NCBI RefSeq assembly: GCF_009936175.1
Contig: NZ_AP019773.1
Span: 558,001-622,000 of the forward strand
Origin: Bartonella quintana
Lineage (GTDB): Bacteria; Pseudomonadota; Alphaproteobacteria; Rhizobiales; Rhizobiaceae
Direction of reading: 5' to 3'
Length of the DNA: 64,000 nucleotides
The translations under genes were made by a program, and so were the position numbers. Within the stretch, counting starts at the first letter, position 1; each line of letters begins with the position of its first letter. Of this stretch, positions 1 through 10,137 are shown piece by piece. The notes below the pieces were generated by a model. That model worked only from the letters and a program-made list of their open reading frames with translations. It searched no databases and had not been told where the DNA came from.

Positions 1-598
1 TAGCAACAATATCAAAACCATTCAAAAGGCTATTCCCACTGATTGCATAAACAAGCGTTGTATCCTGAAAGAGGATAATAACTTGGGTTAAAAAAACTGG
101 CAACATGTCTCTAAAAGCTTGGGGAAGAATTACAATGTACATATTTTGCCAATATGTCATTCCAAGAGCTTGTCCCGCATGTTTTTGTCCTTGTGAAACA
201 GAATTAATGCCAGCACGCATAATTTCAGCAAAATAAGCAGCTTCAAATGCAGTAAAGGTAATGAGTGCTGATTTATTTACACCGATTGACGTGCCAGTCA
301 GGAAAGGTAAAAGCACAAAAAACCATAAAATAACCATAACAAGCGGTATTGAGCGCATGGCAATTATATAAATTACTGCAAGCCAAGAGAGTAGTTTCAT
401 AGAAGAAAGCCGCATCATCGCTAAAAGCGTGCCAAAAATAAGTCCCAATATCGTTGCAAAAAGAGTTAGAAAAACGCTAAAGAGTAAACCTGAAAGAATG
501 TAAGAACAAAATATATCAAAAGTAAAAAATGAAAAATCAAAGTCTAAAAAATTGAAAAGAGAAGAAAATCCAAACTGGGAGGTTATGAAATTTATCAT
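1..598 (-). CDS. Polar amino acid ABC transporter permease, GltK/AatM type (3' part outside window)
   Basis: Inner-membrane permease subunit of a glutamate/aspartate-type ABC importer. I translated the reverse strand by hand: the ATG at 598-596 opens an uninterrupted frame to base 1, so the C-terminus lies outside the window. The protein has an N-terminal hydrophobic segment and the EAA-type loop that contacts the ATPase, read as AEIMRAGINSVSQGQKHAGQ. The start is only two bases after the stop of the upstream permease, so the two are translationally coupled. The ATPase of the importer is not in the window and probably follows. Substrate is inferred from the family; only a polar amino acid is safe. 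Confidence 0.85.
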   Translation of the reverse strand, partial: MINFITSQFGFSSLFNFLDFDFSFFTFDIFCSYILSGLLFSVFLTLFATILGLIFGTLLAMMRLSSMKLLSWLAVIYIIAMRSIPLVMVILWFFVLLPFLTGTSIGVNKSALITFTAFEAAYFAEIMRAGINSVSQGQKHAGQALGMTYWQNMYIVILPQAFRDMLPVFLTQVIILFQDTTLVYAISGNSLLNGFDIVA

Positions 599-600
599 CT

Positions 601-1353
601 TCAGTGTCCCTCTGTTTGGAAATTAGGAATTTTGAGCATTTTCTCAATTATTGTCATAATGATGAATATGCATAAAGCTATAAAAATATAAAGAATAGTA
701 ACAATTAGATAATTTTCATAAACATGACTTACTTCTTCAATTGTTTGGTATTGAAATTGCATCAGTTCATAGATGGAAACAGCGAATGCTATAGATGAAT
801 TTTTCACAATGCCCATTGCTTCTGAAGTAAGTGGAGGCATGATCATACGTAGAGCACGTGGTAATATGATATAGCGATAAGTTTGATAGGTTGTAAATCC
901 CATTGCCATTGCTGCATAACGCTGTCCAGAAGGAATAGCTTCAATACCTGAGCGTACCTGTTCTGCAATGCGAGCAGATGTAAAGAAACCTAGGGCACAT
1001 GTTACTAAAAGAATGGGTGAAAAGTTCATCGCTAGTGGATAAACCTTAGGCACAACAAAATACCACAAAAACACCTGTACAAGAAGAGGGATATTCCGCA
1101 TGATCTCCACCCATATACCGCCAATAGCACGAAGTAAGCAACGGATTATGGAAGTATTTGGTAAAGTGCGCATTGTTCCTATAATGATACCAAAAAATAC
1201 AGCTAAGATTAGTGAAGAGACGGATAATATAACTGTATTTTTAAAGCCATCAATCAGTGTATCTAAATAGGTATGACTGACACCAGGGGTTCCAAAGCAC
1301 CCAGTTACGAGTGTTTGGGTAAGATCATCTGTACAAAGAAAAGAAAAGTCCAT
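601..1353 (-). CDS. Polar amino acid ABC transporter permease, GltJ/AatQ type
   Basis: Second membrane subunit of the same importer, about 250 residues. Hydrophobic segments fill the protein, and the EAA loop reads EQVRSGIEAIPSGQRYAAMA, the site where the ATPase docks. The frame is open back to 1467, but the 38 extra residues do not look like the family. The chosen ATG at 1353 (MDFSFLCTDDL) has AGGA 11 bases upstream; the ATG at 1377 is an alternative. It sits between the binding-protein gene and the second permease, the usual gltI-gltJ-gltK order. Confidence 0.85.
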   Translation of the reverse strand: MDFSFLCTDDLTQTLVTGCFGTPGVSHTYLDTLIDGFKNTVILSVSSLILAVFFGIIIGTMRTLPNTSIIRCLLRAIGGIWVEIMRNIPLLVQVFLWYFVVPKVYPLAMNFSPILLVTCALGFFTSARIAEQVRSGIEAIPSGQRYAAMAMGFTTYQTYRYIILPRALRMIMPPLTSEAMGIVKNSSIAFAVSIYELMQFQYQTIEEVSHVYENYLIVTILYIFIALCIFIIMTIIEKMLKIPNFQTEGH

Positions 1354-1495
1354 TAATTGATATTTCCTAAATTTAGCCATCCGCAAAACAGAATAATAAA
1401 TGGCTATATTTACACATGCTGAATTTATGAAGACATGAACTAAAACATAACCACACTCAATTTTCAAAGAGTGTAGTTATTCTTTTTTTCAAATT

Positions 1496-2407
1496 CTACA
1501 AATTATTTTCTGTGTAGTTTTCGCGAGGTTTATCGTTTGGGTGCTCCCAAGCGTATTTTGTTGCTTCAGATAAAGGAAGATTAATAATAATATTAGCAGG
1601 CGGAGTTGGTTTCATAAACCACTTATCATGAAGCTTTTTAAGCGATTCATCTTTAATTTGACGTACTATACTATCGTTGATTGCTTGTTTGAGGTTTTTG
1701 TCATTTAATCTGAGCATGCAAGCGATGGGCTCGACTGAAAGCACAGTATCAAGAATGATATAATCAGATGGATTTTTTGATTTGGCAATATGCCCAGCAA
1801 GAATTGAAGCGTCCATAATAAATGCGTCTGCACGGCCAGATTCTAATAATAAGAAGCTATCTCCATGATCTTTTCCCTTCACAACATTAAAGTTAATGTT
1901 TTTTGAACGTTGATTTTTACGGATAATCTGAACAGATGTCGTACCGGTTGTGGTTGCGACTGTTTTTCCATTTAGATCGTCAAAGGATTTAATATTAGAA
2001 TTCTTCTTTACGGCAATTCGAACGTCTTCGACGTAAGTGGTATAAGCAAATGCTGCTTCTTTACTGCTGGAAACATCATTTGTTGTTGAGCCACATTCAA
2101 AATCATAAGTGCTGTTTTTCAAAAGAGGAATTCTATTTTGTGATGTAATGGGGAGATAATGAATTTTAATGGGTTTACCAATTTTTTTTGAAATGTCATC
2201 AATGATACGCTCTGCCATTTCTGTGTGGAATCCCACATATTTCCCATTTCCAAGAGCATAAGCTAAACCCGATGATTCGCGAACACCTAGAGTAATTTCT
2301 CCTGTTTTTTTAATTTTTTCAAGTGTATCATTTTCGGCTTTTGCAATACCTATCAGTCCCATAACGGTTACAGTTACTGCAGTGAATATTGAAAGTGATT
2401 TTTTCAT
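1496..2407 (-). CDS. Periplasmic glutamate/aspartate-type binding protein of ABC importer
   Basis: Family 3 solute-binding protein, 303 residues, first gene of the importer operon. Residues 1-24 form a signal peptide ending in IAKA. The mature part has the expected GEITLGVRESS start and a TVATTTGTTSVQII segment like those that line the ligand pocket in glutamate/aspartate binders. It captures an amino acid in the periplasm and hands it to the two permeases encoded downstream. Glutamate and aspartate are inferred from family resemblance. Such an importer suits a bacterium that lives on host amino acids. Confidence 0.87.
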   Translation of the reverse strand: MKKSLSIFTAVTVTVMGLIGIAKAENDTLEKIKKTGEITLGVRESSGLAYALGNGKYVGFHTEMAERIIDDISKKIGKPIKIHYLPITSQNRIPLLKNSTYDFECGSTTNDVSSSKEAAFAYTTYVEDVRIAVKKNSNIKSFDDLNGKTVATTTGTTSVQIIRKNQRSKNINFNVVKGKDHGDSFLLLESGRADAFIMDASILAGHIAKSKNPSDYIILDTVLSVEPIACMLRLNDKNLKQAINDSIVRQIKDESLKKLHDKWFMKPTPPANIIINLPLSEATKYAWEHPNDKPRENYTENNL

Positions 2408-2486
2408 TATTTCCTCGATGCATTTACAATTTTTTATTCTTTATTTAAGATTTCCATAGGCTATGTAACATATTTATTATTCTAGG

Positions 2487-2510
2487 TGGGATATTTTTTT
2501 TGTTATCCCA
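2487..2510. repeat. Short inverted repeat between xthA and the importer operon
   Basis: Seven-base arms TGGGATA (2487-2493) and TATCCCA (2504-2510) flank a T-rich 10-base loop. It lies between the end of xthA and the start of the binding-protein gene, both on the minus strand. Neither strand has a U-run after the stem, so it is not a standard terminator. It could be an operator or a weak processing site. Confidence 0.4.
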
Positions 2511-2532
2511 ATGAAACAGGTATTATAGCTTG

Positions 2533-3315
2533 TTAATTGAAATTAAGATCAATCCAAACGGGAGCATGATCTGATGATTTTGGGTATCCTCTTACCTCTG
2601 TTTGGCTATAAGCGCAGATAAGCTGATCGACCGCTTCTGGTGATAAGAGCAAGTGATCAATGCGAATGCCATTGTTTTTGTGCCATGCACCGGCTTGAAA
2701 ATCCCAGAAGCTGAATGAGGGGGTATCTGTCACATTCCGAATAGCGTCATAAAAACCTAAATGAACAATGCGTTGGAATGCGTTTCTTGTTTGTGGAAGA
2801 AATAAGGCGTCATTACTCCATTTTTGAGGATTCTTTGCATCTAATGGGGTAGGGATGACATTATAATCACCAGCTAGGACAAGGGGTTCTTCATATGCGA
2901 GCAATGATTTTGCATGTGCGTACAACCTCTCCATCCATTCCATTTTATAAGAATATTTTTCACTTTTGACAGGGTTTCCATTCGGCAAATAGAGGGATAC
3001 AACACGGATAACACCTTTATTTGTTGAATAAACGGCTTCAATGTAACGTGTTTGTTCATCATTGTTATTACCTGGTAATCGGCGGATAACTTCATCGGGT
3101 GTTTTTTTAGAGAGAATCGCAACACCATTGAAACTTTTTTGTCCGTGTGTTTCTATGTGATAGCCTAGACTTTCAATCGCATCGCATGGAAAATTCTCAT
3201 CGGTACTTTTAATTTCTTGTAGACAGACTATATCAGGCTGATTTTGCTGTAGCCATTGATATAATATTTCATGTCGTGCTTTTATTCCAGCAATATTCCA
3301 CGTTACTATTTTCAT
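2533..3315 (-). CDS. xthA: Exodeoxyribonuclease III (AP endonuclease)
   Basis: Cuts DNA 5' to abasic sites in base excision repair and has 3'-5' exonuclease and 3'-phosphatase activity. The 260-residue protein begins MKIVTWNIAGIKAR with the metal-binding Asn, then DIVCLQEIKS (metal-binding Glu), the LAGDYNVIPTPLD motif (catalytic Asp and Asn) and the C-terminal SSDHAPVWIDL (catalytic His). These are all landmarks of the exonuclease III/APE1 fold. The frame extends upstream to 3354, but the family begins at this ATG. It is transcribed away from the ribosomal block. Confidence 0.93.
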   Translation of the reverse strand: MKIVTWNIAGIKARHEILYQWLQQNQPDIVCLQEIKSTDENFPCDAIESLGYHIETHGQKSFNGVAILSKKTPDEVIRRLPGNNNDEQTRYIEAVYSTNKGVIRVVSLYLPNGNPVKSEKYSYKMEWMERLYAHAKSLLAYEEPLVLAGDYNVIPTPLDAKNPQKWSNDALFLPQTRNAFQRIVHLGFYDAIRNVTDTPSFSFWDFQAGAWHKNNGIRIDHLLLSPEAVDQLICAYSQTEVRGYPKSSDHAPVWIDLNFN

Positions 3316-3545
3316 GGCGCTTATCTTAAATATTACGTGTGCGTTTAATGCCACATGTACAGTTTCTTCAAATAACTACGTTAAAGTGTTCTATAAATGC
3401 CCCGATATATCGCGGCTCTTTGTTATTATGTAGGGGGGATATTACTATGGTAATCTGATTTATCAAGAGCTCCTACTAAAAGCTAAATTTGACATATTAC
3501 AATTTAATTTATTTTCATTTTTAAAAACTTTCTGATGTTTAGTTC

Positions 3546-3574
3546 TTGACGAATGTATGTGTTCTCGCTAATAG
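3546..3574 (+). promoter_or_regulatory. Probable sigma-70 promoter of the str operon
   Basis: TTGACG (3546-3551), a 17-base spacer and TAATAG (3569-3574) fit a housekeeping promoter. It stands about 280 bases before rpsL and is the only strong match I found in this 537-base gap. The first bases of the gap (3316-3545) hold the divergent xthA upstream region and nothing else that I recognise. Confidence 0.6.
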
Positions 3575-3713
3575 AGACTATTACAGCTGTGTAAGAGTGA
3601 TGTGCGTGCTTTGGGAGTGTTTAATCCAAAGGGTCATTCGAACAGGGTTTGTTGTGAAAGATTAAAAGCAAACAAATGCCAGTGCAAGAGGCTGTTGCCT
3701 TCTCTGCGTGTAG

Positions 3714-3786
3714 TCGGGTAAACTGTTTCTAACAGGTATGCCCGATTTTGCGTGTAAGCTTAGGTACTCATTCCGATTCTGTCGGA
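3714..3786 (+). promoter_or_regulatory. Structured leader of the rpsL transcript (two hairpins)
   Basis: The first hairpin pairs TCGGG (3714-3718) with CCCGA (3741-3745), has an inner CTGT/ACAG stem, and is followed by TTTT. The second pairs TTCCGA (3771-3776) with TCGGAA (3781-3786) around a 5-base loop. They lie in the long untranslated leader expected from the promoter at 3546. The first resembles a weak attenuator. A ribosomal-protein binding site for autoregulation of the operon is an alternative. Both readings are inference. Confidence 0.45.
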
Positions 3787-3852
3787 AAAGATGAAAATAG
3801 AAAAAACCCAAGTGGGTGAGACGAACATAGATAGACTAAAGAGGAAGGTTGC

Positions 3853-4224
3853 ATGCCTACCGTAAACCAATTGATTCGCAAGCCGCGTGTTACGCCAGTT
3901 AAGCGTAATAAGGTTCCTGCCCTTCAATCAAATCCGCAAAAACGTGGTGTCTGTACACGTGTCTATACAACGACACCGAAGAAGCCTAATTCTGCTCTTC
4001 GTAAAGTTGCTAAAGTCCGTTTGACAAACGGATTTGAAGTGATTGGGTATATTCCTGGGGAGGGGCATAATCTTCAAGAGCACTCTGTTGTGGTGATTCG
4101 TGGTGGTCGTGTGAAGGATTTGCCAGGGGTTCGTTATCACATTATTCGTGGGTTGCTTGATACGCAGGGTGTCAAGAATCGTAAACAGCGTCGTTCAAAG
4201 TATGGCGCGAAGCGTCCAAAATAA
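3853..4224 (+). CDS. rpsL: 30S ribosomal protein S12
   Basis: Decoding-centre protein of the small subunit, 123 residues, the normal length. The segment [18 protein letters not shown] carries the lysines whose replacement gives streptomycin resistance in other bacteria. Both are present, so this allele looks streptomycin-sensitive at these sites. The second conserved loop is also intact ([16 protein letters not shown]). First gene of the str operon. A GAGGAAGG ribosome site precedes the ATG. Confidence 0.98.
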   Translation: MPTVNQLIRKPRVTPVKRNKVPALQSNPQKRGVCTRVYTTTPKKPNSALRKVAKVRLTNGFEVIGYIPGEGHNLQEHSVVVIRGGRVKDLPGVRYHIIRGLLDTQGVKNRKQRRSKYGAKRPK

Positions 4225-4242
4225 TATTGAGAGACAGAGCCA

Positions 4243-4713
4243 ATGTCCCGTCGCCATAGAGCAGAAAAACGTGAAATTAATCCAGATCCTAAATTTGGTG
4301 ATTTGGTCATTACGAAATTTATGAATGCCATTATGTTTGATGGTAAAAAGTCCGTTGCTGAGCGTATTGTTTATGGTGCGCTTGATGTTGTAGAAAGTAA
4401 GGTGAAGTCAGATCCGGTGGTTTTGTTTCATCAGGCGCTGGAGAATGTTGCCCCTCATATCGAGGTTCGTTCGCGTCGCGTTGGTGGTGCCACTTATCAG
4501 GTTCCTGTTGATGTTCGTCCTGATCGTCGTCGAGCTCTTGCTGTCCGCTGGTTAATTACGGCGGCACGTGGACGTAATGAGACGACAATGATTAATCGTC
4601 TTGCTGGTGAATTGATGGATGCTGCTAATAATCGCGGTTCTGCAGTGAAGAAGCGTGAGGATGTTCATCGTATGGCTGAGGCTAATCGTGCATTCTCTCA
4701 TTATCGCTGGTAG
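4243..4713 (+). CDS. rpsG: 30S ribosomal protein S7
   Basis: Primary 16S rRNA binder that starts assembly of the 30S head and lines the exit site; 156 residues, as in most bacteria. Recognised from [20 protein letters not shown] at the N-terminus and the [17 protein letters not shown] core. Starts 18 bases after rpsL and is followed closely by fusA, so it is co-transcribed. In other bacteria S7 is the translational repressor of this operon; whether it acts so here is unknown. Confidence 0.98.
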   Translation: MSRRHRAEKREINPDPKFGDLVITKFMNAIMFDGKKSVAERIVYGALDVVESKVKSDPVVLFHQALENVAPHIEVRSRRVGGATYQVPVDVRPDRRRALAVRWLITAARGRNETTMINRLAGELMDAANNRGSAVKKREDVHRMAEANRAFSHYRW

Positions 4714-4740
4714 ATATGTTTGAAAACTAAGGCAAGTGCA

Positions 4741-6825
4741 ATGGCTCGCGAATATAAAATTGAAGATTATCGTAATTTTGGTATTATGGCGCATATTGAT
4801 GCCGGTAAGACCACTATGACTGAGCGTATTTTGTTCTATACTGGTAAGAATCATAAAATCGGTGAGACTCATGATGGTGCTTCTACGATGGACTGGATGG
4901 AGCAGGAGCAGGAGCGGGGTATTACCATTACATCTGCTGCGACGACAACCTTTTGGAAAGGGCCTGATGGTCGGAAGCGGCGCTTTAACATCATTGATAC
5001 GCCAGGGCATGTTGATTTTACAATTGAAGTTGAGCGTTCTTTGCGTGTTCTTGATGGTGCAATAGCATTGCTGGATGCAAATGCTGGTGTAGAGCCTCAG
5101 ACAGAGACTGTTTGGCGACAAGCTGAAAAATACCGTGTGCCGCGCATGGTATTTGTTAATAAAATGGATAAAATAGGTGCTGATTTTTATCGTAGCGTGG
5201 AAATGGTTGGTTCGCGATTGGGGGCTAAAGCACTCGTTTTGCAATTGCCAATCGGTGCTGAAAATGATTTCGAAGGCGTCGTTGATCTTGTTTATATGAG
5301 GGCATTAAGATGGGATGGTTCTATCGGTGCTCCAGCGACGGTTAGTGAAATTCCTTCAGATTTGAAGGAGAAGGCTGAAGAATATCGCGAAAAATTAATT
5401 GAGATGGCAGTTGAGGTTGATGAAGCCGCAACAGAATCTTATTTGGAAGGTGTGATGCCAACCGATGAACAGCTTGTTGCTCTCATTCGTAAGGGAACCA
5501 TAGAGGTTCAGTTTCATCCAGTCCTTTGTGGTACAGCTTTTAAAAATAAGGGAGTTCAACCACTTTTGGATGCTGTTATTTCTTATCTTCCTTCTCCGGT
5601 TGATGTTCCTGCAATTAGTGGTATTGATGTGAAGACTGAGGATGAAGTAACACGTGAATCTTCAGATGATGCTCCACTTTCTATGCTTGCTTTTAAGATT
5701 ATGAATGATCCTTTTGTTGGGTCGTTGACTTTCTGTCGTATTTATTCTGGTAAAGTTCAAAAAGGTATTTCTCTTGAGAATACTGTGAAGAAGAAGAGGG
5801 AGCGTTTGGGCCGTATGCTTCAAATGCATTCAAACTCTCGTGAAGATATTGAAGAGGCTTTTGCGGGTGATATTGTTGCTCTCGCAGGACTTAAAGAGAC
5901 GACAACAGGTGATACTCTTTGTGATCCTTTAAGGCCTGTTGTTTTAGAACGGATGGAGTTCCCGGAGCCTGTTATTGAAATTGCGATTGAGCCAAAAACA
6001 AAGGCGGATCAGGAAAAAATGGGTATTGCGCTTAATCGTTTAGCAGCAGAAGATCCTTCGTTTCGTGTTAAATCGGATGAGGAATCAGGTCAAACAATTA
6101 TAGCTGGAATGGGTGAGCTTCATCTTGATATTATTGTTGATCGTATGCGACGTGAGTTTAAGGTTGAGGCTAATATTGGGCAGCCTCAGGTTGCTTATCG
6201 TGAATCGATTACAAAAGCTGCAGAGATTGACTATACGCATAAGAAGCAATCTGGTGGTGCAGGGCAATTTGCTCGTGTGAAAATTATTTTTGAACCTCAT
6301 GATGGTGATGATTTCATCTTTGAGTCAAAAATCGTTGGTGGAGCTGTTCCAAAAGAATATATTCCGGGTGTTCAGAAGGGGATTGAGAGCGTTATGGGGT
6401 CAGGTCCTCTTGCAGGTTTTCCTATGCTTGGTGTAAAAGCTACATTGGTCGATGGTGGTTATCATGATGTCGATTCTTCTGTTTTGGCTTTTGAGATTGC
6501 TGCCCGTGCGGCTTTTCGAGATGGGGCGAAAAAGGCAGGCGCGCAGCTTCTTGAGCCGATCATGAAGGTGGAGGTTGTTACGCCAGAAGATTATGTTGGT
6601 GATGTCATTGGTGATTTGAATTCTCGCCGAGGTCAAATTTCAGGAACTGAGGCGCGTTCTGTTTCAACAGTTGTGAATGCAATGGTTCCTTTGGCAAATA
6701 TGTTTGGTTATGTGAACAGTCTTCGTTCGATGAGTCAGGGACGTGCACAGTATACAATGCAGTTTGATCATTACGAGCCTGTCCCTTCCGCTGTTGCTTT
6801 GGAGATTCAAAAGAAATACGCGTAA
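4741..6825 (+). CDS. fusA: Elongation factor G
   Basis: Translocation GTPase, 694 residues. The G1 motif is [10 protein letters not shown]3 is DTPGHVDF and G4 is NKMDK; domains II to V follow with the usual QVAYRESI and [16 protein letters not shown] stretches. The frame is open from a TTG at 4720, but the family begins at the ATG at 4741 ([12 protein letters not shown]), which has AAGG about eight bases upstream. Third gene of the str operon. Confidence 0.97.
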   Translation: MAREYKIEDYRNFGIMAHIDAGKTTMTERILFYTGKNHKIGETHDGASTMDWMEQEQERGITITSAATTTFWKGPDGRKRRFNIIDTPGHVDFTIEVERSLRVLDGAIALLDANAGVEPQTETVWRQAEKYRVPRMVFVNKMDKIGADFYRSVEMVGSRLGAKALVLQLPIGAENDFEGVVDLVYMRALRWDGSIGAPATVSEIPSDLKEKAEEYREKLIEMAVEVDEAATESYLEGVMPTDEQLVALIRKGTIEVQFHPVLCGTAFKNKGVQPLLDAVISYLPSPVDVPAISGIDVKTEDEVTRESSDDAPLSMLAFKIMNDPFVGSLTFCRIYSGKVQKGISLENTVKKKRERLGRMLQMHSNSREDIEEAFAGDIVALAGLKETTTGDTLCDPLRPVVLERMEFPEPVIEIAIEPKTKADQEKMGIALNRLAAEDPSFRVKSDEESGQTIIAGMGELHLDIIVDRMRREFKVEANIGQPQVAYRESITKAAEIDYTHKKQSGGAGQFARVKIIFEPHDGDDFIFESKIVGGAVPKEYIPGVQKGIESVMGSGPLAGFPMLGVKATLVDGGYHDVDSSVLAFEIAARAAFRDGAKKAGAQLLEPIMKVEVVTPEDYVGDVIGDLNSRRGQISGTEARSVSTVVNAMVPLANMFGYVNSLRSMSQGRAQYTMQFDHYEPVPSAVALEIQKKYA

Positions 6826-6888
6826 TTTTAGATTACATAATTAATTTTTAACTTAGTCCTTGGTTTGGACGAAAAATGGAGAGCTCAA

Positions 6889-8064
6889 ATGGCAAAGAGC
6901 AAATTTGAACGTACGAAGCCGCATGTTAATATTGGTACGATTGGTCACGTTGACCATGGGAAGACCTCATTGACAGCAGCGATTACGAAATATTTTGGTG
7001 AATTTAAAGCTTATGACCAAATTGATGCGGCACCTGAGGAGCGTGCACGTGGAATTACTATTTCTACGGCGCATGTTGAATATGAGACAGAGAAGCGGCA
7101 CTATGCACATGTTGATTGTCCTGGGCATGCGGATTATGTGAAGAACATGATTACGGGAGCGGCACAGATGGATGGGGCGATTTTGGTTGTTTCTGCCGCT
7201 GATGGTCCAATGCCTCAGACTCGTGAGCATATTTTGCTTGCGCGTCAGGTGGGTGTTCCGGCAATTGTTGTTTTTCTTAATAAAGTTGATCAAGTTGATG
7301 ATGCTGAACTTTTGGAGCTTGTTGAGCTTGAGATTCGGGAGCTTTTATCAAAATATGATTTTCCAGGAGATGATATCCCAATAGTTAAAGGATCTGCGTT
7401 GGCGGCACTTGAAGATAAAGATAAAAGCATTGGTGAAGATGCGGTTCGTCTTTTAATGAGTGAAGTTGATAATTATATACCGACGCCTGAGCGTCCTGTT
7501 GATCAACCGTTTTTGTTACCGATTGAAGATGTTTTTTCGATTTCCGGTCGTGGAACTGTTGTGACTGGTCGTGTTGAGCGTGGTGTTATTAAAGTTGGTG
7601 AGGAAATTGAGATTATCGGCATTCGTCCAACGTCTAAGACGACAGTTACAGGGGTTGAGATGTTCCGCAAGCTTTTGGATCAAGGTCAAGCCGGTGATAA
7701 CATTGGTGCACTGCTTCGTGGTGTTGATCGTGAAGGGATCGAGCGTGGTCAAGTTTTGGCGAAGCCTGGTTCGGTTACCCCTCATACTAGATTTAAAGCA
7801 GAGGCTTATATTTTAACGAAAGATGAAGGTGGGCGTCATACTCCATTTTTTACGAATTATCGTCCTCAGTTTTACTTCCGTACCACGGATGTGACCGGAA
7901 TTGTTACGCTTCCAGAAGGTATAGAGATGGTTATGCCTGGCGATAATGTCGCTATGGATGTCTCTTTGATCGTTCCGATTGCAATGGAAGAAAAACTTCG
8001 CTTTGCTATTCGTGAAGGGGGGCGTACTGTTGGTGCAGGTATCGTTTCTAAGATCATTGAATAA
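6889..8064 (+). CDS. tuf: Elongation factor Tu
   Basis: Delivers aminoacyl-tRNA to the ribosome; 391 residues. G1 is GHVDHGKT, G3 is [12 protein letters not shown] and G4 is NKVD; domains II and III are complete to the end. The upstream ATG at 6865 would add eight residues unlike the family, so the start at [14 protein letters not shown] is preferred. Proteobacteria often carry a second tuf copy elsewhere; that cannot be judged from this window. It lies between fusA and rpsJ, linking the str and S10 groups. Confidence 0.97.
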   Translation: MAKSKFERTKPHVNIGTIGHVDHGKTSLTAAITKYFGEFKAYDQIDAAPEERARGITISTAHVEYETEKRHYAHVDCPGHADYVKNMITGAAQMDGAILVVSAADGPMPQTREHILLARQVGVPAIVVFLNKVDQVDDAELLELVELEIRELLSKYDFPGDDIPIVKGSALAALEDKDKSIGEDAVRLLMSEVDNYIPTPERPVDQPFLLPIEDVFSISGRGTVVTGRVERGVIKVGEEIEIIGIRPTSKTTVTGVEMFRKLLDQGQAGDNIGALLRGVDREGIERGQVLAKPGSVTPHTRFKAEAYILTKDEGGRHTPFFTNYRPQFYFRTTDVTGIVTLPEGIEMVMPGDNVAMDVSLIVPIAMEEKLRFAIREGGRTVGAGIVSKIIE

Positions 8065-8128
8065 ATAATGGTTGTTGAAGAGTGCCTTTGTTGTTAAAGG
8101 CGCTTTGCATAACAGGGAAATAAAGAGC

Positions 8129-8437
8129 ATGAACAGTCAAAATATCCGCATTCGTTTGAAGGCGTTTGATCACAGAATTCTTGATGCATCGACGCGTGAG
8201 ATTGTGTCGACGGCTAAGCGTACTGGCGCCAATGTCCGTGGTCCTATTCCGCTTCCAACGCGGATTGAGAAGTTTACGGTCAATCGTGGGCCGCACATCG
8301 ATAAGAAGAGCCGTGAGCAGTTTGAAATGCGTACACATAAGCGTCTTCTTGATATTGTTGATCCAACGCCGCAAACAGTGGATGCGCTTATGAAGCTCGA
8401 TCTTTCTGCTGGCGTGGATGTTGAGATTAAGCTCTAA
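8129..8437 (+). CDS. rpsJ: 30S ribosomal protein S10
   Basis: Small-subunit head protein, also NusE, a partner in antitermination; 102 residues. It begins [19 protein letters not shown] and contains the conserved [19 protein letters not shown] stretch. The open frame begins earlier (8072), but this ATG matches the family start. The 64 bases after tuf contain no terminator that I can see, so read-through from the str genes is likely. First gene of the S10 group. Confidence 0.97.
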   Translation: MNSQNIRIRLKAFDHRILDASTREIVSTAKRTGANVRGPIPLPTRIEKFTVNRGPHIDKKSREQFEMRTHKRLLDIVDPTPQTVDALMKLDLSAGVDVEIKL

Positions 8438-8464
8438 GGTTTGAGAACAGAAGGAACAAACCCG

Positions 8465-9205
8465 ATGCGTTCAGGTGTGATAGCACAGAAGCTGGGCATG
8501 ACCCGTGTTTATAATGATGCTGGTGAACATGTGCCAGTAACAGTACTCCGTTTGGAGAATTGTCAAGTCATTGCTCAGCGTACAATTGAAAAAAATGGTT
8601 ACACTGCTGTTCAATTAGGTGTAGGTTTTGCCAAGGTTAAGAATACTTCGCGAGCTCTTCGTGGACACTTTGCTAAGGTTTCTGTGGAGCCAAAAGCTAA
8701 AATAGCAGAATTTCGTGTTAGTCCTGATAATCTTCTTGATATCGGTACGGAGATTACAGCTCAACATTTTGTTCCAGGACAGAGGGTTGATGTAACGGGT
8801 ACGAGTATCGGTAAAGGTTTTTCTGGGGTTATGAAACGGCATAATTTTGGTGGACATCGTGCTTCACATGGTAATTCAATCACACATCGTGCTCATGGTT
8901 CGACAGGACAGTGTCAAGATCCCGGTAAAGTGTTTAAAGGTAAAAAAATGGCTGGCCATATGGGGCAGGTGCGTGTAACAACGCAAAATATTGAAGTTGT
9001 TTCCACGGATGTTGAGCGTGGTTTGATTTTAGTGCGTGGCGCTGTTTCGGGCTCTAAAGGTGCTTGGATTTTGGTGCGGGATGCTGTAAAGAGACCGCTT
9101 CCTGATAATGTACCGAGGCCTGCTGGTATTCGCCAACTTGCGAAGGAGAAAACGGAAATGGTTACTCCGGTGACAGAAACCTCTGAAGCTGAGGGGGCCG
9201 AATAA
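8465..9205 (+). CDS. rplC: 50S ribosomal protein L3
   Basis: Large-subunit assembly initiator near the peptidyl-transferase centre, 246 residues, longer than the E. coli protein because of a C-terminal tail rich in Glu and Thr. The loop [20 protein letters not shown] contains the glutamine that PrmB methylates in E. coli. The start [14 protein letters not shown] follows a GAAGGAAC ribosome site; the ATG-like start at 8441 is not used by the family. Its stop overlaps the rplD start by one base. Confidence 0.97.
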   Translation: MRSGVIAQKLGMTRVYNDAGEHVPVTVLRLENCQVIAQRTIEKNGYTAVQLGVGFAKVKNTSRALRGHFAKVSVEPKAKIAEFRVSPDNLLDIGTEITAQHFVPGQRVDVTGTSIGKGFSGVMKRHNFGGHRASHGNSITHRAHGSTGQCQDPGKVFKGKKMAGHMGQVRVTTQNIEVVSTDVERGLILVRGAVSGSKGAWILVRDAVKRPLPDNVPRPAGIRQLAKEKTEMVTPVTETSEAEGAE

Positions 9206-9825
9206 TGGATCTTGTAATTAGAACCCTTGATGGTAATGAAGCTGGTAGATTAAAGGTTTCTGAGAGTATCTTTGGTCTTGTTCCGCGTGAGGATATTTTA
9301 CAACGTGTTGTTCGTTGGCAGCTTGCTCGTCATCAACAGGGGACCCATCACTCGCAGGGCCGATCTGATGTGTCACGTACAGGGGCAAAGATGTTTAAAC
9401 AAAAGGGCACTGGACGTGCTCGGCATTCATCTGCTCGCGCGCCGCAGTTTCGAGGTGGTGGTAAGGCCCATGGTCCGGTTGTCCGTAGTCATGCGCATGA
9501 TCTCCCTAAGAAGATTCGTGTGCTTGGTTTGCGTCTTGCTTTGTCAGCAAAATTAAAGGCAAATGATTTAATTATAGTTGATGAGTTCAATGTTAAGGAA
9601 GCTAAAACCAAAATGCTTGTTTCTTGTTTTTCTAAGCTTGGGTTTAAGAATGCTCTCTTAGTTGGTGGCAAAGAAATTGATATTAATTTTTCTCGTGCAG
9701 CATCTAATATTCCTAATATTGATATTTTACCAATTCAAGGAATTAATGTTTATGATATTTTACGTCGCAGCAAACTTGTCTTATCAAAAGCAGCTGTCGA
9801 GGCTCTTGAGGAGCGTTTTAAATGA
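9205..9825 (+). CDS. rplD: 50S ribosomal protein L4
   Basis: Large-subunit protein whose extended loop reaches the peptide exit tunnel; 206 residues. The loop is recognisable from [20 protein letters not shown] and [10 protein letters not shown]. In E. coli L4 represses the S10 operon; no equivalent leader was identified here. The TAATG junction with rplC and the ATGA junction with rplW indicate tight translational coupling. Confidence 0.97.
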
Positions 9826-10115
9826 AAGATCTTCGTCATTATGATATAATTATCAGTCCAGTCATTACTGAAAAGGCGACTATGATTTCTGAGTATAATC
9901 AAGTTGCTTTTAATGTAGCTCCGAAAGCGACAAAGCCTGAAATTAAGGCTGCTGTTGAAGCGCTTTTTAGCGTTAAAGTTAAGGCAGTTAACACGATAAT
10001 CCGTAAGGGTAAAGTGAAGCGTTTCAAAGGTATTGTCGGTCGGCAGAGTGATGTCAAGAAAGCGATCGTGACGCTGGCGAGTGGTCAGTCTATCGACGTT
10101 TCTACAGGTCTTTAA
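9822..10115 (+). CDS. rplW: 50S ribosomal protein L23
   Basis: Sits at the tunnel exit and docks trigger factor and SRP; 97 residues. It starts [20 protein letters not shown], with the family SPVITEKAT motif, and contains the [20 protein letters not shown] loop. Overlaps the end of rplD by four bases (ATGA), so the two are co-translated. Confidence 0.97.
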
Positions 10116-10137
10116 AGAGATGTGGAGATAAAGAATA

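Noticed and set aside
4552..5244. 230-codon minus-strand frame opposite rpsG/fusA
   Set aside because: Shadow of two highly conserved genes; no family resemblance, and the composition follows the coding strand.
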